The notes beneath the pieces were generated by a model. That model saw only the letters and a list, made by a program, of their open reading frames with translations. It was not told where the DNA came from and ran no database searches. The translations under genes and the position numbers were made by a program. Shown piece after piece: positions 14,528 to 24,689 of a stretch of DNA of 37,134 bases (its first letter is position 1; each line of letters starts with the position of its first letter). This DNA comes from an uncultured Actinomycetes bacterium (lineage in GTDB: Bacteria; Actinomycetota; Coriobacteriia; Coriobacteriales; Atopobiaceae): NCBI GenBank assembly GCA_900318935.1, contig ONMP01000004.1, positions 1-37,134 on the forward strand, read 5' to 3'.

Positions 14528-15292
14528 CTATGCGATGCCGAGACGGGCCGCAAGAATCGCCTCGGCCATGGCCAGGTCCTCGGGCAACGTCACCTTGAGG
14601 TTGTCGCGCGACGTCTCCACCAGAGCCACACGCTCGCCTCGGCGCTCACAAAGGCTCGCATCATCGGTGCCCGCATAGCCCTCAAGCAGCGCAGCCTCGT
14701 GCGCGGCCAGAATCCTCTCACGCCAGAACACTTGCGGAGTCTGCGCCGCCCACAGTAGGTCGCGGTCAGCCGTGGAGGCTATCGTGCCGTTGCCGTCCGA
14801 CACCTTGATCGTGTCGGTGACGCGCGTGGCGCAGATGGCGCCTGCGACTTCCGCGCTGCCACGCACGGTCGCGATGCAGCGCTCGATCTGCTCTTGTTCG
14901 ATGAGCGGCCGCGCTCCGTCGTGAACCGCCACGATCGGACACTCCTCCGGCGCAGCCATCAGACCTGAGAGCACCGAATCCTGCCTCGTGGCCCCTCCAA
15001 CCGCAAGCGTAACCTCATGTCGCAGCTCGAGCCGGTCCAGGACGTCGTGCCGCATTTCTGCTGCGCGCGCGGGTGGGCACACCACCACGAGCGCTGCCAC
15101 ACTCGGGGCCGCATCAAATGCCAAGATAGACCAAGCCACCAAGGGAAGCCCGGCCAGTTCCACGAACTGCTTGCCACGCGGGTCGCCAAAGCGCTCGCCC
15201 GAGCCAGCAGCCACAACAATTGCGCAGGTATCGGCACCGCTCGTCGCCTCGCCTACACGCTCCGCACACGGGCATACGCAGGTCTCGCTCAT
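14528..15292 (-). CDS. ispD: 2-C-methyl-D-erythritol 4-phosphate cytidylyltransferase
   Basis: IspD joins MEP with CTP in the MEP isoprenoid pathway. The product is 254 residues from ATG 15292; the usual length is about 230. An ATG at 15307 is possible but lacks a ribosome binding site, and 15292 overlaps the disA stop as ATGA. The first ~25 residues (SETCVCPCAERV) are a cysteine-containing extension before CAIVVAAGSGERFG, the nucleotide-binding loop. VHDGARPL and TPQVF are further family motifs. It lies between disA and ispF. Confidence 0.95.
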   Translation of the reverse strand: MSETCVCPCAERVGEATSGADTCAIVVAAGSGERFGDPRGKQFVELAGLPLVAWSILAFDAAPSVAALVVVCPPARAAEMRHDVLDRLELRHEVTLAVGGATRQDSVLSGLMAAPEECPIVAVHDGARPLIEQEQIERCIATVRGSAEVAGAICATRVTDTIKVSDGNGTIASTADRDLLWAAQTPQVFWRERILAAHEAALLEGYAGTDDASLCERRGERVALVETSRDNLKVTLPEDLAMAEAILAARLGIA

Positions 15293-16356
15293 GCGTGCTT
15301 GCCCCACATGCGATAGAGGCTATCGGCCAGAATCGACGGATTCCGCACGCCCGTTTCCTCCAAGCGCTCGGGATTCTCGTCAATGACATCGATGAGGTCC
15401 TGAAGCGACCCGTACTCGTCTACGATCTTGTCCGCCATGCCCTCGCGCACAACGCTGACGTTGGACAGCGTGCGCAGACCCAAGGGCGTCATGACCGTAT
15501 CCTCACTGATGTCGTCATATCCGAGCAGCCGTGCGATGTTTGCCGACTTGTGTACCTGAGAGTTTGCCGTGTCATCAAGGGCGCGACGTATGGAGGCGGC
15601 ATTCTCCTCCGAGCTGTCGGACGCATAGTCGCGAATCATGAGCGTGTATTCGTCGTCGAGGTCGCCAAGGAATTCTTCCTGCTGCATCTGCACGGTGCGT
15701 CCCTCGCTGCCTAGCTGCAAGATGATCTGCCCCAAGTCTTCACCCGCCGTTGTAAGCACCTCAAAGAGGTAAAAAATCTCGGTGAGGTCTGCCAATGTCA
15801 CCTGGTTCTCGAGCTCTAGGGTCGTGAGGCGGCGCAGCCGCATGTCGAGCGTCTGGCGCGTGGACTGCATGGCCACAACGAGCTGGTTGACCGAACCCAT
15901 AAGCTCCTGGACGGTCTTGAGCTGGATGCCCTTCCCATCCACAAAGATATGGATGACCTGGCGACGTTCCGAGACCGATATCACAAGCGCATCTGTGAGC
16001 AGGCTCATGCGCGCCGCCGTACGATGACGCATGCCCGTCTCGCCCGTCGGAAGTGCGGGATCGGGATTGAGGTGATAGTTGGCCCGCAAAATCTGGTTGA
16101 GTCGCCCGTCCACCACGATGGCGCCATCCATCTTTGACAGCTCAAAGAGACGATTCGCCGTGAAGGAGATGTTGAGCGGAAAACCGTCGTTTCCCGCCTT
16201 GATTACGCTGTCCTCATCGCCCACACAAATCAGGGCACCCATGTGACCAGCAATGATCATGTCGAGGGCATGGCGCAGCGCGGTCCCAGGTGCCGTCAAG
16301 CGAATGGCCTCGTCGATGCGTTGCTTAGCCTCGTCCTTATTGCGTCTGCTCTGCAT
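15289..16356 (-). CDS. disA: Diadenylate cyclase DisA
   Basis: DisA makes cyclic di-AMP from two ATP and scans DNA for damage or branched structures. The product is 355 residues, normal for the family. The N-terminal DAC domain shows MDGAIVVDG and MRHRTAARMS, the catalytic DGA and RHR motifs. A helical linker follows, then a helix-hairpin-helix DNA-binding domain near the C-terminus (LADSLYRMWGKHA end). The stop overlaps ispD by four bases. In Firmicutes disA follows clpC and radA; here clpC precedes it directly and radA is absent. Confidence 0.96.
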   Translation of the reverse strand: MQSRRNKDEAKQRIDEAIRLTAPGTALRHALDMIIAGHMGALICVGDEDSVIKAGNDGFPLNISFTANRLFELSKMDGAIVVDGRLNQILRANYHLNPDPALPTGETGMRHRTAARMSLLTDALVISVSERRQVIHIFVDGKGIQLKTVQELMGSVNQLVVAMQSTRQTLDMRLRRLTTLELENQVTLADLTEIFYLFEVLTTAGEDLGQIILQLGSEGRTVQMQQEEFLGDLDDEYTLMIRDYASDSSEENAASIRRALDDTANSQVHKSANIARLLGYDDISEDTVMTPLGLRTLSNVSVVREGMADKIVDEYGSLQDLIDVIDENPERLEETGVRNPSILADSLYRMWGKHA

Positions 16357-16454
16357 AGCCTCGGTTCGCCTCCCCCGTATTCAACGAATTGTGGTGTAAG
16401 TATACGCGACAATCGGTAAACGGTTGCACACAAATCTTACGTACAGGGTGCTGG

Positions 16455-16514
16455 GGGGTACTGGGGGGGGGGACAGTCCCCTGGGTACCCAGGGGACTGT
16501 CCCCCCAGTACCCC
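16455..16514. repeat. Double GGGGAC/GTCCCC palindrome between clpC and disA
   Basis: A 60-base element reads GGGGTACTGGGGGG... and back, with two inner palindromes GGGGACAGTCCCC-type around a central TGGGTACCCA. The outer arms also pair, so the whole can fold as a hairpin or as a cruciform. One arm carries three extra Gs. It starts three bases past the clpC stop and could act as its terminator on the minus strand, though no T-run follows. Confidence 0.88.
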
Positions 16515-16517
16515 TCG

Positions 16518-19118
<2,601 letters not shown>

Positions 19119-19267
19119 ATGTGGGTCTCTCTTCCCCTTGGCTCGGCACACGCCGCAGCCTCGTCCGTGTTCAAGGTTAATCTAGGGTTGTGTACCCATA
19201 TTACGCTCGCCGCAAACAGACAAGCTCAGGAAACGCAAGTATTCCCGCGATGCGCTCTTTGAGAGGC

Positions 19268-19771
19268 TCAAATCATCGACAGGGTGACGGATTTGTCAAC
19301 CTCCTCGAACTCCTCGTTGTCGCGCAGGATGTAGAGGTCCACGGTGTCCCACGCCACTTTGCTGAAGGCCGAACGAAACTTCCCGTCGAGCTTCTCCTCT
19401 ACCTGCCCGGAAAGTACACGATTCGCCGCGCGAATAACGTCCAGCTCGTCTACCTCGTGGTCACGAACGCCTTCGATCTGACCCGCGACATGCGCCAAGC
19501 GCTTCTGCGATAGCGCTAGACCAGACTCGGCCTCCTGAGAGGTCAGGTACGTCCCCACGCTCGATTCGCTCTGCTGTGCGATTTCTTCCTGCTGGCGTCG
19601 CCGCTCGTCTTCCATAGTGACGGGCAGCACGGGAACGCCGCCCATCATCATAGGGCCTGCAAGCGAGAGTATCGCAAGCGCCGCCGCAACTTGCTGCGCG
19701 GTGGGTAGCTGCACCCGATAGGGAATCCTGTCCGGCAAGTTGTGGCTGTGCTCGTCCATAGGCTCGTCCAT
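19268..19771 (-). CDS. Hypothetical protein with possible membrane segment
   Basis: The product is 167 residues of unknown family. Residues 28-52 (AALAILSLAGPMMMGGVPVLPV) are hydrophobic and could be one membrane helix or a buried segment. Residues 53-85 are acidic and glutamine-rich (MEDERRRQQEEIAQQSES), likely coiled. The C-terminal half (DELDVIRAANRVLSGQVEE ... VDLYILRDNEEFEEV) looks like a small folded domain. The start may be 19771 or the in-frame ATG at 19759; neither has a strong ribosome binding site. It lies between lysS and clpC on the same strand, 149 bases before clpC. Confidence 0.65.
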   Translation of the reverse strand: MDEPMDEHSHNLPDRIPYRVQLPTAQQVAAALAILSLAGPMMMGGVPVLPVTMEDERRRQQEEIAQQSESSVGTYLTSQEAESGLALSQKRLAHVAGQIEGVRDHEVDELDVIRAANRVLSGQVEEKLDGKFRSAFSKVAWDTVDLYILRDNEEFEEVDKSVTLSMI

Positions 19772-19803
19772 GCGTCGTTGCTTGCCATTCCCTTACAGCA
19801 TAG

Positions 19804-20025
19804 CATGTAAGCCCATCGATTGCTGGCGGATACGTATTCGACACTCAGATCGAGGGCGACACACGTTATGAGGCCATAGACATGAAGGGCAACGTAATCG
19901 GCCGGTTCGCAGACAAGCGTGCGGCGCAGAGGTACGCATATGAGAACATGCCGCGTGCCAGCCTAAACAGGAGAGTAGACCCCATCAACCAGCTCCAACT
20001 CGACGCGCTACGTCGGAGGCGCTAA
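19804..20025 (+). pseudogene. Coding remnant on the plus strand
   Basis: A frame with protein-like composition runs to a TAA at 20025 (GGYVFDTQIEGDTRYEAID, then KGNVIGRFADKRAAQRYAYE). It has no start codon near its beginning: a TAG lies at about 19801, and the first ATG, at 19882, would give only 47 residues with no clear ribosome binding site. It looks like the 3' end of a lost gene whose 5' part has gone. I do not recognise the family. It may instead be a short intact gene starting at 19882. Confidence 0.45.
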
Positions 20026-20046
20026 TCGCCATCAATCACAGAGAAC

Positions 20047-20097
20047 AAGCCGCGGAGGGCGGACCCGTCTGGTCGATGGGGCCGCCCTCTGCGGCTT
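20047..20097 (+). terminator. Strong hairpin after the plus-strand remnant
   Basis: A 16-bp stem with a single G-U pair (AAGCCGCGGAGGGCGG with CCGCCCTCTGCGGCTT) encloses a 19-base loop, 22 bases past the remnant's stop. Only TTCTCT follows, so termination efficiency is uncertain. It supports the idea that a real plus-strand gene once ended here. Confidence 0.6.
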
Positions 20098-20467
20098 CTC
20101 TGAGACAACTCTTGCCAGCGTAGCTTCTTGACACGAGTCTGGGAAAGTGACTTTATCTCTACAGAAATACATTGTATCTGTGTATATATGAGGTGTTGTG
20201 ATGAGGCGAGGAAGCGGCGGAAGACGTGAGCTCGCCAAGACGCGCCGCTGCACTCACGAACGAGGCGTTCGAGGTAGTGCACGCTGCCCTCGATTCGCCT
20301 CTTTCAGTGCTTGGCTGACGGATAGGGGTACATCCAGAAGATTGAATCCGTGCGAAACCTGATTCACGGCAAAGCATTCATACTCGGTCGCAATAGAGCG
20401 AAGGCTACTTGTCGGATGTGGCAAGCGGCCTTCGCTCATATCTGCGAGACGTTTGTCGCAGCCCCCC
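20098..20467. other. Gene-free degenerate region upstream of clpC side of lysS
   Basis: About 370 bases without a supportable gene. An A/T-rich patch at about 20150-20190 includes ATACATTGTAT, a small palindrome that would suit an operator or promoter. Downstream of it a short plus-strand frame reads AALTNEAFEVVHAALD before a stop, with no usable start, and another reads YIQKIESVRNLIHGKAF. These look like relics of small genes, perhaps an old toxin-antitoxin or transposase locus, but no family can be named. Confidence 0.5.
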
Positions 20468-22651
20468 TTACTCACCTTGGGCGTATGTGTCGCCTATGGG
20501 GGCGATGGCCTGCATGGCCTCGATGACGGCCGCAAAGAGCTCGCCCAAATCCATGCCCATGAGCTCGGCACCCTTCGCGATGATCTGACGGTCGCAGCCA
20601 GCGGCGAAACGCTTGTCCTTGTACTTCTTGCGCAGGGACTTGACGCTGAAGTCCATTACCGACTTGCTCGGGCGCATGAGGACGGCCGCTTGGATGAGGC
20701 CGGAAAGCTCGTCGCATGCCCAGAGCACCTTCTCCATCTGATGCTCGGGAGCCGGGAGGTCGGGGATGTTTTCGGAGTTGTGCGTCTGAATGGCGTGGGC
20801 CAGAGCCGGATTAGCACCCACCTCGGCAAGCATCTCTGCCGCCTTGACCGTGTGCAGTGACGACTCGGGGTATTCCTCCCAGTCAAGGTCGTGCAACAGA
20901 CCCACGATGCCCCAGAACTCGACGTTCTCCGGGTCGTACTTCTGCGCGAAGTAACGCATGAGGCCTTCGAGCGTCTCGCCGTGACGGATGTGGAAGGCGT
21001 CCTTGTTGTGCGCGCAGAGAAGATCGTATGCCTGCTCACGCGTGATGCCCGCATCGAGCGCGCCGTCTGTCGGGACATCCTCGACCGGAGCGGTAACCTC
21101 CGCAGCCGCCTTCGGCGCTTCATCCGCAGAAGCCGCCCCGCGCGTCGGCTGTTCGCGACGTTCCGGGCGCAGGTGCGGGAAGAGCAGCACATCGCGGATG
21201 GCAGGCTGGTCGCAAAAGAGCATCACCATGCGGTCGATGCCATAGCCGATGCCGCCCGCCGGGGGCATGCCGTACTCGAGCGCACGCACGTAGTCGTAGT
21301 CGTACTCCATGGCCTCGTCGTCGCCTGCCGCCTTGGCCTCAACCTGCGCGGCGAAGCGACCCTCTTGGTCCACTGGGTCGTTGAGCTCGCTAAATGCGTT
21401 CGCGTATTCCTTGCCACAGATGACCAGCTCGAAACGGTCAGTGAGACGTGGGTCGTCGGCACGGCGCTTGGCCAGCGGGCTCACTTCCACGGGATAGTCG
21501 CAAACAAAGGTCGGATTGACGAGGGTCTTCTCGACCAGCTCATCATACAGCTCAAAGATGAGCTTGCCCGCGCCCCAGCTCGGCTCCCACTCAAGGCCAT
21601 TGGTCGTGAGCAGCTCGCGCAGGCGCTCGACTGGCGTGTCGATGGAAAGGTCCTCGCCAAGCACCTCGCTTACGAGCTCGCTCATCGGAGCCGACCGCCA
21701 TGGACTCGCAAGGTTCACCGTCTGGCCCTGGTACTCGATCTGGTCACCCTTGCCCACAGCCTTGGCACACGCCTGGAAGAGACCCTCGGAGAGCTTCTTC
21801 ATCGTGGAGAGGTCACCATAGGCGCAATACGCCTCCATGCTCGTAAACTCGGGATTGTGCGTGAGGTCCATGCCCTCGTTGCGGAATTGACGTCCCACCT
21901 CAAAGACGCGCTCCATACCGCCGACGATGCAGCGCTTGAGGTGCAGCTCGGTGGCGATGCGCAGGTAGCAGTCTTGGTCGAGCACGTTGAAGTGCGTTGT
22001 GAAGGGACGCGCGTTTGCCCCTCCCAGGGTTTCTTGCAGGATGGGCGTCTCAACCTCGAGGTAACCCTGCTCCTCCATATAGTGTCGGATGGCGCTGATG
22101 AGGCGCGAGCGCTTGACGAAGGTATCCTTGACCTCAGGATTCATGATGAGGTCAACGTAGCGCTGACGATAACGCACCTCGCGGTCGGAGAGACCGTGGA
22201 ACTTCTCGGGCAAGGGACGCAGTGACTTGGAAAGCAGACGCAGCCCCGAGACCATGAGCGAGAACTCACCGCGTCGCGTACGCGTAGGCACGCCGGTCGC
22301 CTCGATGATGTCGCCCACATCGAGGTCGCCCGCGAGCTGCCAGGACGCCTCGTCCATGCCGTTAACTCGACAGAACAGCTGGAGACGCCCCGTCACGTCC
22401 TCCAAGTCGATGAAGAGCAGCTTGCCATGGCCTCGATACGCTCGGATACGCCCCGCTATGGTGCAGGCCGCGTCGTCGGGTGCCAACTCGCCCGGCTCAA
22501 GCCCCTCGTAGCGCGCTACAAGCTCGCCCACATGGGCGGTTACATTCGATGCTATGGGATAGGGGTCGATTCCAGCGTCGATGAGGCCCTGCCGCTTGGC
22601 ACGGCGCATCGCTCGCTCGTCGTTAGACGCAACCGGTTCTTGTGCTGCCAT
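20468..22651 (-). CDS. lysS: Lysyl-tRNA synthetase fused to a C-terminal HD hydrolase domain
   Basis: Class II enzyme that charges tRNA-Lys. The product is 727 residues against about 500 for a normal LysS. Residues 1-497 are a full LysS: an OB-fold anticodon domain (IAGRIRAYRGHGKLLFIDL), motif 2 with FRNEGMDLTHNPEF, and motif 3 GGIGYGIDRMVMLF. Residues 498-537 are an Ala/Pro/Glu linker. Residues 538-720 form an HD domain with H557, H587-D588 (GLLHDLDWEEYPE) and D647 (ACDELSG), plus MRPSKSVMDF and KKYKDKRFAAG, which match stand-alone predicted HD hydrolases of the COG2316 type. The activity of the HD part is unknown; the metal-binding set looks intact. A GAAGGAG site precedes the ATG. It follows greA, the usual order. 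Confidence 0.95.
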   Translation of the reverse strand: MAAQEPVASNDERAMRRAKRQGLIDAGIDPYPIASNVTAHVGELVARYEGLEPGELAPDDAACTIAGRIRAYRGHGKLLFIDLEDVTGRLQLFCRVNGMDEASWQLAGDLDVGDIIEATGVPTRTRRGEFSLMVSGLRLLSKSLRPLPEKFHGLSDREVRYRQRYVDLIMNPEVKDTFVKRSRLISAIRHYMEEQGYLEVETPILQETLGGANARPFTTHFNVLDQDCYLRIATELHLKRCIVGGMERVFEVGRQFRNEGMDLTHNPEFTSMEAYCAYGDLSTMKKLSEGLFQACAKAVGKGDQIEYQGQTVNLASPWRSAPMSELVSEVLGEDLSIDTPVERLRELLTTNGLEWEPSWGAGKLIFELYDELVEKTLVNPTFVCDYPVEVSPLAKRRADDPRLTDRFELVICGKEYANAFSELNDPVDQEGRFAAQVEAKAAGDDEAMEYDYDYVRALEYGMPPAGGIGYGIDRMVMLFCDQPAIRDVLLFPHLRPERREQPTRGAASADEAPKAAAEVTAPVEDVPTDGALDAGITREQAYDLLCAHNKDAFHIRHGETLEGLMRYFAQKYDPENVEFWGIVGLLHDLDWEEYPESSLHTVKAAEMLAEVGANPALAHAIQTHNSENIPDLPAPEHQMEKVLWACDELSGLIQAAVLMRPSKSVMDFSVKSLRKKYKDKRFAAGCDRQIIAKGAELMGMDLGELFAAVIEAMQAIAPIGDTYAQGE

Positions 22652-22784
22652 GATGCTCCTTCTCTACACGCCAAGAGGGCACCACGGGGATGCCCCACGG
22701 TGCCCGTCAAGACAAACCGCCAAATCGATGCTACCTGCTGCCACTGCCAAGAAAGGCCCTAAGGTCTTTGTCGGCTGTCAGACG

Positions 22785-23264
22785 CTAGCGCGTGATGCTC
22801 TTTATGGTGTACTCGCGAACCTTGCCCGCCGGTGTCGAGAATGCAATCTTGTCGCCAACCACATGGCCTACAAGCGCAGATCCCGCTGGCGACTCGTTGG
22901 AGATGCGATGCTTCAGGGAGTTCGTCTCTGTGGTGCCGACGATAGTGAACTCGACAGTCTTTCCGTCCGCCCCCTCGAGCTCCACCGTGCTGCCAACCGA
23001 GACCATGGTGCCACGCTCGCCCACGATCTCATCGCTCACGACCTGCGCGGTATTGAGGATGTGGCGCACCTCAAGGATGCGTGCCTCGTTCTGCGCCTGA
23101 GCCTCGCGTGCTGCGTCATACTCCGCGTTTTCCGACAGGTCGCCGAACTCGCGCGCGACGCGCAGCTGGTCGGCAATCTCGAGCTTTTCTCGCTCGAGGT
23201 CCTTGAGTTCCTGCTCGTACTTTGCGTATCCCTCTGGGGTTAAGACGATATCGTTCGTTGCCAT
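22785..23264 (-). CDS. greA: Transcription elongation factor GreA
   Basis: GreA enters the secondary channel of RNA polymerase and triggers cleavage of backtracked RNA. The product is 159 residues with an N-terminal coiled coil whose tip reads FGDLSENAEYDAAREAQ (the acidic residues that act in cleavage) and a C-terminal FKBP-like domain with SPAGSALVGHVVGD. It lies 133 bases upstream of lysS; the gap contains a small GGCACC/GGTGCC hairpin near 22680-22706. greA-lysS adjacency is common in Gram-positive bacteria. Confidence 0.97.
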   Translation of the reverse strand: MATNDIVLTPEGYAKYEQELKDLEREKLEIADQLRVAREFGDLSENAEYDAAREAQAQNEARILEVRHILNTAQVVSDEIVGERGTMVSVGSTVELEGADGKTVEFTIVGTTETNSLKHRISNESPAGSALVGHVVGDKIAFSTPAGKVREYTIKSITR

Positions 23265-23303
23265 GTAAACCTCGCTGCGAATCGTGGGACTATGCTTACG
23301 GAA

Positions 23304-23510
23304 CTACTCGGATTCCTTTGTGTCCTTCTTGGCCGACTCCGCGTCGCCGTTTTCTTCGTCCTCTTCTTCCTCGCCTTCCATGCCCTCGCGCACGTTCTTG
23401 ACCGTCTTGCCCAAGGCCGAGCCGAGTTTGGGAAGATTCTTGGGCCCAAAGATGACAAGTACGACCAGCAGAATGACAAGAAGCTCTGGTCCGCCAAGTC
23501 CTAGAATCAT
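23304..23510 (-). CDS. tatA: Twin-arginine translocase subunit TatA
   Basis: TatA oligomerises to form the passage for folded proteins in the Tat system. The product is 68 residues from ATG 23510, which has a GGGAGG site. A short periplasmic N-terminus with [20 protein letters not shown] forms the membrane helix, then the [15 protein letters not shown] hinge and amphipathic helix, then a very acidic tail ([13 protein letters not shown]). A -10-like TATACT lies at 23573-23568. No tatC is adjacent, so the partner must be elsewhere. The call could also be TatB/TatE-type; size and the FGPKNLP motif favour TatA. Confidence 0.88.
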   Translation of the reverse strand: MILGLGGPELLVILLVVLVIFGPKNLPKLGSALGKTVKNVREGMEGEEEEDEENGDAESAKKDTKESE

Positions 23511-23672
23511 GAACGCCTCCCATAATGTCCGATTTCGACATGCGTACGGCGCAATGTCGCATTCGATAGTATAGCCGAGGCGCACGCAAATGTGCGCGGC
23601 ACACAAGAAATCATGAGCTATGTGTCGAAGCGGGAGTATCCCCAAACGGCACAACCGATTTAGCCTACTAGC

Positions 23673-23852
23673 CTACGCACTGACCTCGGTCCAGGTGTGA
23701 CCGCACTTGTTGCAGTACCAGACCTTCACCGTGCGCCCCAAGCCGTCTTGGTAGCTATCGGTGCAAGTGACGTCCTCGCTGCCGCACTGCGGGCAGTCGG
23801 GTTCGGCCAGCCACTCGTCGAGGTTCGTGCCGTTCATCACGTCGTTTGCCAT
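23673..23852 (-). CDS. Small zinc-ribbon protein
   Basis: The frame from ATG 23852 to the TAG at 23673 encodes 59 residues starting MANDVMNGTNLDEWLAEP. It contains CPQCGSEDVTC and later WYCNKCGHTW: two CxxC knuckles with an intervening YQDGLGRTVKV loop, as in zinc ribbons of the TFIIS/C-terminal type. The role is unknown. A GGGAGGAG site precedes the ATG. It starts 22 bases after the spermidine-synthase-like gene, so it is probably the last gene of that operon. Confidence 0.8.
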   Translation of the reverse strand: MANDVMNGTNLDEWLAEPDCPQCGSEDVTCTDSYQDGLGRTVKVWYCNKCGHTWTEVSA

Positions 23853-23874
23853 GATTGCTCCTCCCGTCGTCGCC

Positions 23875-24684
23875 CTACCATGCTAGCAGGGTATTGTTGC
23901 CTTTGGCACGAGGTTCTTCCGGGCGTTCCGGAATCACACGCACGTGGGCGAACTCCGTCTCGAACGCCCGCACCGTCTCGTCGAGCGCCTTGGCACGCTT
24001 GCCCTCGAGCGGTGTCCGCACGTTGCCGATGTAGAGTCCGCCTTTGCGCAGGTGAGCGCGAATCGTCCGCGCACCTTCTTTGCCCGAGAGCCTGCCCAGA
24101 GGCTTGTTGCCGCCAAACGCATCGTTAACGATGAGGTCGTAGCCATCCTCATCGGCCAGCAAGTAGTCCCAGGCATCGGCGACCTCGAGCACGAGCCGGC
24201 CAGTCGCTTCGCAATCGAACTCTTCGAGAAGCCGATCCACAAAGAATCGCTCTCGCGCAATGCGCTTGATGGCGGGGTCAATCTCGACCACCTCGCACGA
24301 GAAGTCAGGACGGTATGCCACAAGCCACTTGGGGAAAGAGTAGCCTCCTCCCCCCATGACGAGCGCCCTCCGCTGCTCGGGAGCCTCTGATACCGGACCA
24401 AACCTGCGTCGTACCTCGCGACCCCACGTACGATGGTATTCGCACACGGGCACCCACAGCAGGTCATCATCCACGTAGCACACGCTCTGATACGTGCCGT
24501 TGACATTGAGCAGCCGCACTGTCGTGCCGTCCTCGTCTTCGGAATCAAAGACAAGCGCCGGACCGAAGCGCGTGTGCCAGCAAAACCACACGCCACGCCA
24601 CGCCAACACTCGCGGCAACAGCAAGCGTACCGCAAGCGCAAATATCACGCACGCAAGCGTGCTCCAAAGCAGCGCCTCAACCAT
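23875..24684 (-). CDS. Spermidine-synthase-like protein with N-terminal membrane helix
   Basis: The product is 269 residues. Residues 4-24 (ALLWSTLACVIFALAVRLLL) form a membrane anchor. The rest has the Rossmann fold of polyamine aminopropyltransferases: ALVMGGGGYSFPKWL (nucleotide loop), CEVVEIDPAIKRIA (acidic ribose-binding residue) and YDLIVNDAFGG. The sequence before the glycine loop has LLNVNGTYQSV where spermidine synthases carry a related LD/NG strand. Several substrate-binding residues of true spermidine synthases cannot be confirmed by eye. Similar fused or membrane-bound relatives are of unknown function, so I call it only a family member. It follows the EAL gene by five bases. Confidence 0.8.
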   Translation of the reverse strand: MVEALLWSTLACVIFALAVRLLLPRVLAWRGVWFCWHTRFGPALVFDSEDEDGTTVRLLNVNGTYQSVCYVDDDLLWVPVCEYHRTWGREVRRRFGPVSEAPEQRRALVMGGGGYSFPKWLVAYRPDFSCEVVEIDPAIKRIARERFFVDRLLEEFDCEATGRLVLEVADAWDYLLADEDGYDLIVNDAFGGNKPLGRLSGKEGARTIRAHLRKGGLYIGNVRTPLEGKRAKALDETVRAFETEFAHVRVIPERPEEPRAKGNNTLLAW

Positions 24685-24689
24685 ATCGC

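Noticed and set aside
19119..19267. CtsR- or HspR-type operator before clpC
   Set aside because: A CTTGAAC-like half site is present, but no direct repeat (GGTCAAA) or HAIR inverted repeat could be found.
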